From contig OZ037766.1 of the NCBI GenBank assembly GCA_964035545.1, positions 18,007,581 through 18,071,580 on the forward strand: a stretch of 64,000 nucleotides of DNA, given 5' to 3'. Of this stretch, positions 42,489 to 56,300 are shown piece by piece; the first letter of the stretch is position 1; the number at the start of each line of letters is the position of its first letter. The position numbers and the translations under genes were made by a program. The notes below the pieces were generated by a model. The model was given only the letters and a program-made list of their open reading frames with translations, had not been told where the DNA came from and ran no database searches. The DNA is from Bugula neritina (lineage: Eukaryota > Bryozoa > Gymnolaemata > Cheilostomatida > Bugulidae).

Positions 42489-45400
42489 TCACTGAAGTAT
42501 AGTGTAAGTTGCAGAAATATACTGTAACACACTGAAATTTATTGTATCATACTGAAATATACGGCAACGTACTGAAATACACTGTAACATACTGAAAGAC
42601 GCCGTATCATACTGAAATATACTATAACCCACTGAAATATACTGCAACATACTGAAAAATACTGTAACATACTGAAATATACTGCAACATACTGAAATAC
42701 ACTGTAACATACAGAAATACACTGCAACATACTGCAGCATACTGCAACATACTGCAACATGCTGAAATACACTGTAACATACTGAAATATACTGTAACAT
42801 ACTGAGATATACTGCAAGATACTGAAATATACTACAACTCACTGGAGTATAGTGTAATTTACGAAAATGTACTGTAACATACTGAAATACACTGTAACAT
42901 ACTGAAACATATTGCAAAATACTGCAACATAGTGAAATACACTGTAACATACTGAAAGACGCCGTATCATACTGAAATATACTATAACCCACTGAAATAT
43001 ACTGCAACATACTGAAATATACTGCAACACACTGGAACATACTGGAATATACTGTAACCCACTGAAATATACCGCAACATACTGAAATATACTGCAAGAT
43101 ACTGAAACCTACTGAAATACACTGTAACATACTGAAGTACACTGCAGCATACTGCAACATACTGAAATACACTGTAACATATTGAAATACAATGCAACAC
43201 ATTGAAATAAGTTGCAAGATACCGAAATATACTGCAACATTTTGAAAGACACTAAAACTCACTGAAGTATAGTGAAAAATCTGAAAATGCACTGTGGCAT
43301 ACTGAAATATACTGAAACACGCTGAAATATACTGGAACATCCTGAAATAAACTGTAACATACTGAGATATACTGCAAGATACTGAAATATACTACAACTC
43401 ACTGAAGTATAGCGTAATTTGCAGAAATGTACTGTAACACATTGAAATTTATTGGGTCATACTGAAATATACTGCAACGTACTGAAATACACTGTAACAT
43501 ACTAAAATATATTGCAAAATACTGCAACATACTGAAATATACTGCAACATGCTGAAAGACACAAAAACTCACTGAAGTATAGTGTAATATCTGCAAATGC
43601 ACTGTAACATACTGAAATTTACTGTAACACACTGAAATATACTGTAACATACCGAAATATACTGTAACATACAGGAATACACTACAACATACTGCAACAT
43701 ACTGAAATACACTGTAACATACTGAAATACACTGTAACATATTGAAATACACTGCAACACATTGAAATATGCTGCAACATACCGAAATATCTGGTAACCT
43801 ACTGAAATATGTTGCAAACTACTGAAATATACTCAACATACTGTAACACACTGAAATATACTGTAACATACTGAAATGTACGGTAACATACTGAGATATA
43901 CTGCAAGATACTGAAATATACTACAACTCACTGAAGTGTAGTGTAATTTACGGAAATGTACTGTAACATACTGAAATTTATTGTAACATACTGAAATATA
44001 CTGCAACATACTGAAATACACTGTAACATACTGAAATGCATTGCAAAATACTGCAACATACTGAAATACACTGTAACATACTGAAATTTGCTGTATCATA
44101 CTGAAATATACTATAACCCACGGAAAAATACTGCAACATACTGAAACATACTGTAACATACTGAAATATACTGCAACATACTGAAACACACTGTAACATA
44201 CAGAAATACACTGCAACATACTGCAACATACTGAAATACACTGTAACATATTGAAATACACTGCTACACATTGAAATATGCTGCAACATACCGAAATATA
44301 TGGTAACCTACTGAAATATATTGCAAAACTACTGAAATACACTGTAACATACAGAAATACGCTGTAACATACAGAAATACACTGCAACATACTGCAACAT
44401 ACTGAAATACACTGTAACATACTGAAATACACTGCAACATACTGAAATATACTGCAACATAATGGAACATACTGGAATATACTGTAAACCACCGAAATAT
44501 ACTGCAACATACTGAAATATACTGCAAGATACTGAAACCTACTGAAATACACTGTAACATACTGAAATACACTGCAACATACTGAAATACACTGTAACAT
44601 ATTGAAATACATTGCAACACATTGAAATAAGTTGCAAGATACTGAATTATACTGCAACATACTGAAAGACACTAAAACTCACTGAAGTATAGTGAAAAAT
44701 CTGAAAATGCACTGTGGCATACTGAGATATACTGAAACACGCTGAAATATACTGGAACATACTGAAATAAACTGCAACATACTGAGATATACTGCAAGAT
44801 ACTGAAATATACTACAACTCACTGAAGTATAGTGTAAGTTGCAGAAATATACTGTAACACACTGAAATTTATTGTATCATACTGAAACATACGGCAACGT
44901 ACTGAAATACACTGTAACATACTGAAATATATTGCAAAATACTGCAACATACTGAAGTATACTGCAACATACTGAAAAACACTAAAACTCACTGAAGTAT
45001 AGTGTAATATCTGCAAACGCACTGTAACATACTGAAATTTACTGTAACACACTGAAATATACTGTAACATACTGAAATATACTGTTACATACTGAGATAT
45101 ACTGCAAGATACTGAAATATACTACAACTCACTGAAGTATAGTGTAATTAACGGAAATGTACTGTAACATACTGAAATTTATTGTAACATACTGAATTAT
45201 ACTGCAACATACTGAAATACACTGTAACATACTGAAATATATTGCAAAATACTGGAACATACTGAAGTATACTGCAACATACTGAAAGACACTAAAACTC
45301 ACTGAAGTATAGTGTAATATCTGCAAATGCACTGTAACATACTGAAATTTACTGTAACACACTGAAATATACTGTAACATACTGAAATATACTGTAACAT

Positions 45401-47258
45401 ACTGAGAGATACTGCAAGATACTAAAATATACTACAACTCACTGAAGTATAGTGTAATTTACGGAAATGTACTGTAACATACTGAAATTTATTGTAACAT
45501 ACTGAATTATACTGCAACATACTGAAATACACTGTAACATACTGAAATATATTGCAAAATACTGCAACATACTGAAATACACTGTAACATACTGAAAGAC
45601 ACTAAAACTCACTGAAGTATAGTGTAATATCTGCAAATGCACTGTAACATATTGAAATTTACTGTAACACAGTGAAATATACTGTAACATACTGAAATAT
45701 ACTGTAACATACTGAGATATACTGCAAGATACTGAAATATACTACAACTCACTGAAGTATAGTGTAATTTACGGAAATGTACTGTAACATACTGAAATTT
45801 ATTGTAACATACTGAATTATACTGCAACATACTGAAATACACTGTAACATACTGAAACATATTGTAAAATACTGCAACATGCTGAAATACACTGTAACAT
45901 ACTGAAAGACGCTGTATCATACTGAAATATACTATAACCCACTGAAATATACTGCAACATACTGAAATATACTGTAACAAACTGAAATATACTGCAACAT
46001 ACTGAAATACACTGTAACATACAGAAATACACTGCAACATACTGCAGCAAACTGCAACATACTGCAACATACTGTAACATACTGAAACATACTGCAACCT
46101 CCTGAAATATACTGCAACATGCTGAAATATACTGCAAGACACTGAAATATACTGCAACATACTGAAATGCACTGTAACATATTGAAATACACTGCAACAC
46201 ATTGAAATATGCTGCAACATACCGAAATATCTGGTAACCTACTGAAATATGTTGCAAACTACTGAAATATACTCATCATACTGTAACACACTGAAATATA
46301 CTGTAACATACTGAAATATACGGTAACATACTGAGATATACTGCAAGATACTGAAATATACTACAACTCACTGAAGTGTAGTGTAATTTACGGAAATGTA
46401 CTGTAACATACTGAAATTTATTGTAACATACTGAAATATACTGCAACATACTGAAATACACTGTAACATACTGAAATGCATTGCAAAATACTGCAACATA
46501 CTGAAATACACTGTAACATACTGAAATACGCTGTATCATACTGAAATATACTATAACCCACGGAAAAATACTGCAACATACTGAAACATACTGTAACATA
46601 CTGAAATATACTGCAACATACTGAAATACACTGTAACATACAGAAATACACTGCAACATACTGCAACATACTGAAATACACTGTAACATATTGAAATACA
46701 CTGCTACACATTGAAATATGCTGCAACATACCGAAATATATGGTAACCTACTGAAATATATTGCAAAACTACTGAAATACACTGTAACATACAGAAATAC
46801 GCTGTAACATACAGAAATACACTGCAACATACTGCAACATACTGAAATACACTGTAACATACTGAAATACACTGCAACATACTGAAATATACTGCAACAT
46901 AATGGAACATACTGGAATATACTGTAAACCACCGAAATATACTGCAACATACTGAAATATACTGCAAGATACTGAAACCTACTGAAATACACTGTAACAT
47001 ACTGAAATACACTGCAACATACTGAAATACACTGTAACATATTGAAATACAATGCAACACATTGAAATAAGTTGCAAGATACCGAATTATACTGCAACAT
47101 ACTGAAAGACACTAAAACTCACTGAAGTATAGTGAAAAATCTGAAAATGCACTGTGGCATACTGAAATATACTGAAACACGCTGAAATATACTGGAACAT
47201 ACTGAAATAAACTGCAACATACTGAGATATACTGCAAGATACTGAAATATACTACAAC
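42489..47258 (+). repeat. 4,770-bp tandem duplication, copy 2 (C-D-B-Q-B)
   Basis: Collinear with 37719-42488. Its final B (46273) keeps Q-following variants throughout (CAATGCAACA near 47050, GATACCGAATTA) and leads into E, like the B at 27604. The 9-bp unit that opens this B is mutated (TACTCATCA near 46271). The B at 43833 carries GAAATGTACGG, unlike the B at 39063. Confidence 0.87.
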
Positions 47259-50200
47259 TCACTGAAGTATAGTGTAAGTTGCAGAAATATACTGTAACAC
47301 ACTGAAATTTATTGTATCATACTGAAATATACGGCAACGTACTGAAATACACTGTAACATACTGAAATATATTGCAAAATACTGCAACATACTGAAGTAT
47401 ACTGCAACATACTGAAAGACACTAAAACTCGCTGAAGTATAGTGTAATATCTGCAAACGCACTGTAACATACTGAAATTTACTGTAACACACTGAAATAT
47501 ACTGTAACATACTGAAATATACTGTTACATACTGAGATATACTGCAAGATACTGAAATATACTACAACTCACTGAAGTATAGTGTAATTAACGGAAATGC
47601 ATGGTAACATACTGAAATTTATTGTAACATACTGAATTATACTGCAACATACTGAAATACACTGTAACATACTGAAATATATTGCAAAATACTGCAACAT
47701 ACTGAAGTATACTGCAACATACTGAAAGACACTAAAACTCACTGAAGTATAGTGTAATATCTGCAAATGCACTGTAACATACTGAAATTTACTGTAACAC
47801 ACTGAAATATACTGTAACATACTGAAATATACTGTAACATACTGAGATATACTGCAAGATACTAAAATATACTACAACTCACTGAAGTATAGTGTAATTT
47901 ACGGAAATGTACTGTAACATACTGAAATTTATTGTAACATACTGAATTATTTTGCAACATACTGAAATACACTGTAACATACTGAAATATATTGCAAAAT
48001 ACTGCAACATACTGAAATACACTGTAACATACTGAAAGACACTAAAACTCACTGAAGTATAGTGTAATATCTGGAAATGCACTGTGACATAATGAAATAT
48101 ACTGAAACACGCTGAAATATACTGCAACATACTGAAATATACTGTAACATACTGAAATTTATTGTAACATACCGAATTATACTGCAACATACTGAAATAT
48201 ACTGTAACATACTGAAACATATTGCAAAATACTGCAACATACTTAAATACACTGTAACATACTGAAAGACACTAAAACTCACTGAAGTATAGTGTAATAT
48301 CTGGAAATGCACTGTGACATACTGAAATATACTGAAACACGCTGAAATATACTTCAACATAATGAAATATACCTAAAAATATTGAAACATACTGAAATAC
48401 ACTGTAACATGCTGAAATACACTGTATCATACTGAAGTATACTGTAACGCACTGAAATATACTGTAACATACTGAATTATACTGAAACATACTGCAAAAT
48501 CCTGAAATATACTGCAACATGCTGAAATATACTGCAAGACACTGAAACCTACTGAAATACACTGTAACATACTGAAATACACTGCAACATACTGAAATAC
48601 ACTGTAACATACAGACATACACTGCAACATACTGCAGCATACTGCAACATGCTGCAACATACTGAAATACACTGTAACATATTGAAATACACTGCAACAC
48701 ATTGAAATATGCTGTAACATACTGAGATATACTGCAAGACACTGAAATATACTACAGCTCACTGAAGTATAGTGTAATTTACGGAAATGTACTGTAACAT
48801 ACTGAAATTTATTGTAACATACTGAAATATACTGCAACATACTGAAATACACTGTAACATACTGAAATATATTGCAAAATACTGCAACATACTGAAATAC
48901 ACTGTAACATACTCAAATACATTGTATCATACTGGAATATGCTATAACCCACTGAAATATACTGCAACTTACTGAAATATACTGTAACATACTGAAATAT
49001 ACTGCAACATACTGAAATACACTGTAACATACAGAAGTATGCTGTAACATACAGAAATACACTGCAACATACTGCAACATACTGAAATACACTGTAACAT
49101 ACTGAAACACAATGCAACATACTGAAATATACTGCAACATACTGGAACATACTGGAATATACTGTAACCCACTGAAATATACTGCAACATACTCAAATAT
49201 ACTGCAAGATACTGAAACCTACTGAAATACACTGTAACATACTGAAATACACTGCAACATGCTGCAACATACTGAAATACACTGTAACATATTGAAATAC
49301 ATTGCAACACATTGAAATAAGTTGCAAGATACCGAAATATACTGCAACATACTGAAAGACACTAAAACTCACTGAAGTATAGTGAAAAATTTAAAAATGC
49401 ACTGTGGCATACTGAAATATACTGAAACACGCTGAAATATACTGGAACATACTGAAATAAACTGTAACATACTGAGATATACTTCAAGATACTGAAATAT
49501 ACTACAACTCACTGAAGTATAGCGTAATTTGCAGAAATGTACTGTAACACACTGAAATTTATTGTATCATACTGAAATATACTGCAACGTACTGAAATAC
49601 ACTGTAACATACTAAAATATATTGCAAAATACTGCAACATACTGAAATATACTGCAACATACTGAAAGACACTAAAACTCACTGAAGTATAGTGTAATAT
49701 CTGCAAATGCACTGTAACATACTGAAATTTACTGTAACACACTGAAATATACTGTAACATACTGAAATATACTGTAACATACTGAGATATACTGTGAGAT
49801 TCTGAAATATGCTACAACTCACTGAAGTATAGTGTAATTTACGGAAATGTACTGTAACATACTGAAATTTATTGTAACATACTGAATTATACTGCAACAT
49901 ACTGAAATACACTGTAACATACTGAAAGACACTAAAACTCACTGAAGTATAGTGTAATATCTGCAAATGCACTGTAACATATTGAAGTTTACTGTAACAC
50001 AGTGAAATATACTGTAACATACTGAAATATACTGTAACATACTGAGATATACTGCAAAATACTGAAATATACTACAACTCACTGAAGTATAGTGTAATTT
50101 ACGAAAATGTACTGTAACATACTGGAATTTATTGTATCATACTGAAATATACTGCAACATACTGAAATACACTGTAGCATACTAAAATGTATTGCAAAAT

Positions 50201-50528
50201 ACTGCAACATACTGAGATATACTGCAACATACTGAAAGACACTAAAACTCACTGAAGTATAGTGTAATATCTGCAAATGCACTGTAACATACTGAAATTT
50301 ACTGTAACACACTGAAATATACTGTAACATACTGAAATACACAATAACATACTGAGATATACTGCAAGATACTGAAATATACTACAACTCACTGAAGTAT
50401 AGTGTAATATCTGCAAATGCACTGTAACATACTGAAATTTACTGTAGCACACTGAAATATACTGTAACATACAGAAATATACTGTAACATACTGAGATAT
50501 ACTGCAAGATACTGAAATATACTACAAC
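47259..50528 (+). repeat. E module, copy 2 (3,270 bp)
   Basis: Matches 28590-31859 at a constant offset of 18,669 bp. In the lines I compared almost every base agrees, including all E-specific odd units. One difference is 30653 A against 49322 T (AGATGCAAGA/AGTTGCAAGA). Similarity stops about 20 bp past the module end, where copy 1 reads GTGTAAGTTGC and this copy GTGTAATTTACG. Confidence 0.88.
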
Positions 50529-50880
50529 TCACTGAAGTATAGTGTAATTTACGGAAATGTACTGTAACATACTGAAATTTATTGTAACATACTGAATTAT
50601 ACAGCAACATACTGAAATACACTGCAACATACTGAAATACACTGTAACATACTGAAAGACACTAAAACTCACTGAAGTATGGTGTAATATCTGCAAATGC
50701 ACTGTAACATATTGAAATTTACTGTAACACAGTGAAATATACTGTAACATACTGAAATATACTGTAACATACTGAGATATACTGCAAGATACTGAAATAT
50801 ACTACAACTCACTGAAGTATAGTGTAATTTACGAAAATGTACTGTAACATACTGAAATTTATTTTAACATACTGAGTTAT
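50529..50880 (+). repeat. Transition from E to the diverged right zone
   Basis: Box-bearing segments at about 50529, 50669 and 50809 (140-bp spacing) belong to the same satellite but to none of modules B, C, D or Q. The box at 50669 is followed by GTATGGTG instead of GTATAGTG. Nothing else is present here. Confidence 0.7.
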
Positions 50881-52180
50881 ACTGCAACATACTGAAATAC
50901 ACTGTAACATACTGAAACATATTGCAAAGTACTGCAACATACTGAAATACACTGTAACATACTGAAAGACGCTGTATCATAATGAAATATACTATAACCC
51001 AGTGAAATATACTGCAACATACTGAAATATACTGTAACAAACTGAAATATACTGCAACATACTGAAATACACTGTAACATACAGAAATACACTGCAACAT
51101 ACTGCAGCAAACTGCAACATACTGCAACATACTGAAACACACTGTAACATATTGAAATACACTGCAACACATTGAAATATGCTTCAACATACCGAAATAT
51201 ATGGTAACCTACTGAAACATGTTGCAAACTACTGAAATATACTGCAACATACTGCAACTTAATGAAATATACTGTAACACACTGAAATATACTGCAAAAT
51301 ACTGCAAAATACTGTAACATACTGAAACATACTGCAACATCCTGAAATATACTGCAACATGCTGAAATATACTGCAAGACACTGAAACCTACTGAAATAC
51401 ACTGTAACATACTGAAATACACTGCAACATACTGCAACATACTGAAATACATTGTGACATATTGAAATGCATTGCAACACATTGAAATATGTTGCAAGAT
51501 ACTGAAATATAATGCAACATACTGAACGACACTAAAACTCACTGAAGTATAGTGTAATACCTGAAAATGCACTGTGATATACTGAAATACACTGTAACAC
51601 ACTGAAATATACTGCAAAATACTGAAACATACTGAAATATATTGCAAAATAATGCAACATACTGAAATACGGTTTAACATACTGAAATACACTGTAACAT
51701 ACTGATATGCACTGCAACATACTGAAATACACGGCAACATACTGGAACATACTGGAATATACTGTAACCCACTGAAATATACTACAACATACTGAAATAT
51801 ACTGCAAGATACTGAAACCTACTGAAATACACTGTAACATACTGAAATACACTGCAACATGCTGCAACATACTGAAATACACTGTAACATATTAAAATAC
51901 ATTGCAACACATTGAAATAAGTTGCAAGATATCGAAATATACTGCAACATACTGAAAGACACTAAAACTCACTGAAGTATAGTGAAAAATGTAAAAATGC
52001 ACTGTGGCATGCTGAAATATACTGAAACACGCTGAAATATACTGGAACATACTGAAATAAACTGTAACATACTGAGATATACTGCGAGATACTGAAATAT
52101 GCTACAACTCACTGAAGTATAGTGTAATTTACGGAAATGTACTGTAACATACTGAAATTTATTGTAACATACTGAATTAT
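50881..52180 (+). repeat. 1,300-bp tandem duplication, copy 1
   Basis: Matches 52181-53480 at a constant 1,300-bp offset. All lines compared were identical, including rare units such as GCTTCAACAT (51181/52481), ACGGTTTAAC in its context (51670/52970), GATATCGAAATA (51929/53229) and ACTGCGAGAT (52081/53381). About 60 bp to the left the flanks still resemble each other but differ at several sites. Confidence 0.9.
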
Positions 52181-53480
52181 ACTGCAACATACTGAAATAC
52201 ACTGTAACATACTGAAACATATTGCAAAGTACTGCAACATACTGAAATACACTGTAACATACTGAAAGACGCTGTATCATAATGAAATATACTATAACCC
52301 AGTGAAATATACTGCAACATACTGAAATATACTGTAACAAACTGAAATATACTGCAACATACTGAAATACACTGTAACATACAGAAATACACTGCAACAT
52401 ACTGCAGCAAACTGCAACATACTGCAACATACTGAAACACACTGTAACATATTGAAATACACTGCAACACATTGAAATATGCTTCAACATACCGAAATAT
52501 ATGGTAACCTACTGAAACATGTTGCAAACTACTGAAATATACTGCAACATACTGCAACTTAATGAAATATACTGTAACACACTGAAATATACTGCAAAAT
52601 ACTGCAAAATACTGTAACATACTGAAACATACTGCAACATCCTGAAATATACTGCAACATGCTGAAATATACTGCAAGACACTGAAACCTACTGAAATAC
52701 ACTGTAACATACTGAAATACACTGCAACATACTGCAACATACTGAAATACATTGTGACATATTGAAATGCATTGCAACACATTGAAATATGTTGCAAGAT
52801 ACTGAAATATAATGCAACATACTGAACGACACTAAAACTCACTGAAGTATAGTGTAATACCTGAAAATGCACTGTGATATACTGAAATACACTGTAACAC
52901 ACTGAAATATACTGCAAAATACTGAAACATACTGAAATATATTGCAAAATAATGCAACATACTGAAATACGGTTTAACATACTGAAATACACTGTAACAT
53001 ACTGATATGCACTGCAACATACTGAAATACACGGCAACATACTGGAACATACTGGAATATACTGTAACCCACTGAAATATACTACAACATACTGAAATAT
53101 ACTGCAAGATACTGAAACCTACTGAAATACACTGTAACATACTGAAATACACTGCAACATGCTGCAACATACTGAAATACACTGTAACATATTAAAATAC
53201 ATTGCAACACATTGAAATAAGTTGCAAGATATCGAAATATACTGCAACATACTGAAAGACACTAAAACTCACTGAAGTATAGTGAAAAATGTAAAAATGC
53301 ACTGTGGCATGCTGAAATATACTGAAACACGCTGAAATATACTGGAACATACTGAAATAAACTGTAACATACTGAGATATACTGCGAGATACTGAAATAT
53401 GCTACAACTCACTGAAGTATAGTGTAATTTACGGAAATGTACTGTAACATACTGAAATTTATTGTAACATACTGAATTAT
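52181..53480 (+). repeat. 1,300-bp tandem duplication, copy 2
   Basis: Second copy of 50881-52180. Similarity extends about 35 bp further and then breaks: here GAAAGACACTAAAAC, in copy 1's continuation GAAACATATTGCAAAG. Confidence 0.9.
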
Positions 53481-53759
53481 ACTGCAACATACTGAAATAC
53501 ACTGTAACATACTGAAAGACACTAAAACTCACTGAAGTATAGTGTAATATCTGCAAATGCACTGTAACATATTGAAATTTAGTGTAACACAGTGAAATAT
53601 ACTGTAACATACTGAAATATACTGTAGCATACTAAGATATACTGCAAGATAATGAAATATACTACAACTCACTGAAGTATAGTGTAATTTACGAAAATGT
53701 ACTGTAACATACTGAAATTTATTGTAACATACTGAATTATACTGCAACATACTGAAATA

Positions 53760-56300
53760 CACTGCAACATACTGAAATACACTGTAACATACTGAAAGAC
53801 ACTAAAACTCACTGAAGTATAGTGTAATATCTGCAAATGCACTGTAACATATTGAAATTTACTGTAACACAGTGAAATATACTGTAACATACTGAAATAT
53901 ACTGTAACATACTGAGATATACTGCAAGATACTGAAATATACTACAACTCTCTGAAGTATAGTGTAATTTACGAAAATGTACTGTAACATACTGAAATTT
54001 ATTGTAACATACTGAGTTATACTGCAACATACTGAAATACACTGTAACATACTGAAACATATTGCAAAGTACTGCAACATACTGAAATACACTGTAACAT
54101 ACTGAAAGACGCTGTATCATAATGAAATATACTATAACCCACTGAAATATACTGCAACATACTGAAATATACTGTAACAAACTGAAATATACTGCAACAT
54201 ACTGAAATACACTGTAACATACAGAAATACACTGCAACATACTGCAGCAAACTGCAACATACTGCAACATACTGAAATACACTGTAACATATTGAAATAC
54301 ACTGCAACACATTGAAATATGCTTCAACATACCGAAATATATGGTAACCTACTGAAATATGTTGCAAACTACTGAAATATGCTGCAACATACTGCAACTT
54401 AATGAAATATACTGTAACATACTGAAATATACTGGAAGATACTGAAACCTACTGAAATACACTGTAACATACTGAAATACACTGTAACATATTGAAATAC
54501 ATTGCAACACATTGAAATAAGTTGCAAGATACTGAATTATACTGCAACATACTGAAAGACACTAAAACTCACTGAAGTATAGTGAAAAATCTGAAAATGC
54601 ACTGTGGCATACTGAAAAATACTGAAACACGCTGAAATATACTGAAACATACTGAAATAAACTGCAACATACTGAGATATACTGCAAGATACTGAAATAT
54701 ACTACAACTCACTGAAGTATAGTGTAGTTTGCAGAAATGTACTGTAACACACTGAAATTTATTGTATCATACTGAAATATACGGCAACGTACTGAAATAC
54801 ACTGTAACATACTGAAATATATTGCAAAATACTGCAACATACTGAAGTATACTGCAACATACTGAAAGACACTAGAACTCACTGAAGTATAGTGTAATAT
54901 CTGCAAATGCACTGTAACATACTGAAATTACTGTAACACACTGAAATATACTGTAACATACTGAAATATACTGTAACATACGGAGATATACTGCGAGATA
55001 CTGAAATATACTACAACTCACTGAAGTATAGTGTAATTTTCGGAAATGTACTGTAACATACCGAATTTTATGGTAACATACTGAATTATACTGCAACATA
55101 CTGAAATATACTGTAACGTACTGAAATATGTTGCAAAATACTGCAACATACTGAAATACACTGTAACATACTGAAATACGCTGTATCATACTGAAATATA
55201 CTATAACCCACTGAAATATACTGCAACATACTGAAATATACTGTAACATACTGAAATATACTGCAACATACTGAAATACACTGTAACATACAGAAATACA
55301 CTGCAACATACTGCAGCATACTGCAACATGCTGCAACATGCTGAAATACACTGTAACATATTGAAATATACTGCAACATACTGGAACATACTGGAATATA
55401 CTGTAACCCACTGAAATATACTGCAACATACTGAAATATACTGCAAGATACTGAAACCTACTGAAATACACTGTACCATACTGAAATACACTGCAACATG
55501 CTGCAACATACTGAAATACACTGTAACATATTGAAATACATTGCAACACATTGAAATAAGTTGCAAGATAACGAAATATACTGCAACATACTGAAAGACA
55601 CTAAAACTCACTGAAGTATAGTGAAAAATCTAAAAATGCACTGTGGCATACTGAAATATACTGAAACACGCTGAAATATACTGGAACATACTGAAATAAA
55701 CTGTAACATACTGAGATATACTGCAAGATACTGAAACCTACTGAAATACACTGTAACATACTGAAATACACTGCAACATACTGCAACATACTGAAATACA
55801 TTGTGACATATTGAAATGCATTGCAACACATTGAAATATGTTGCAAGATACTGAAATATAATGCAACATACTGAACGACACTAAAACTCACTGAAGTATA
55901 GTGTAATACCTGAAAATGCACTGTGATATACTGAAATACACTGTAACACACTGAAATATACTGCAAAATACTGAAACATACTGAAATATATTGCAAAATA
56001 CTGCAACATACTGAAATACGGTTTAACATACTGAAATACACTGTAACATACTGATATGCACTGCAACATACTGAAATACACGGCAACATACTGGAACATA
56101 CTGGAATATACTGTAACCCACTGAAATACACTACAACATACTGAACTATACTGCAAGATACTGAAACCTACTGAAATACACTGTAACATACTGAAATACA
56201 CTGCAACATGCTGCAACATACTGAAATACACTGTAACATATTAAAATACATTGCAACACATTGAAATAAGTTGCAAGATACCGAAACATACTGCAACATA
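53760..56300 (+). repeat. Diverged-zone segment R1, copy 1
   Basis: Collinear with 57189-59700, offset 3,429 bp at first, 3,459 bp around 54709 and 3,399 bp after about 55600, so the copies differ by whole-unit insertions and deletions of 30 and 60 bp. It carries the 9-bp unit GAAATTACTG near 54927. Confidence 0.78.

Larger units (their letters stand above)
31860..50528 (+). repeat. Super-repeat copy 2 (18,669 bp)
   Basis: Same order as copy 1 but with a full-length B at 39063 and an additional C-D-B-Q-B block: C 31860, D 32770, B 33204, Q 34190, C' 35644, D 36299, B 36733, C 37719, D 38629, B 39063, Q 40049, B 41503, C 42489, D 43399, B 43833, Q 44819, B 46273, E 47259. The arithmetic closes: 13,728 + 171 + 4,770 = 18,669. 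Confidence 0.88.
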
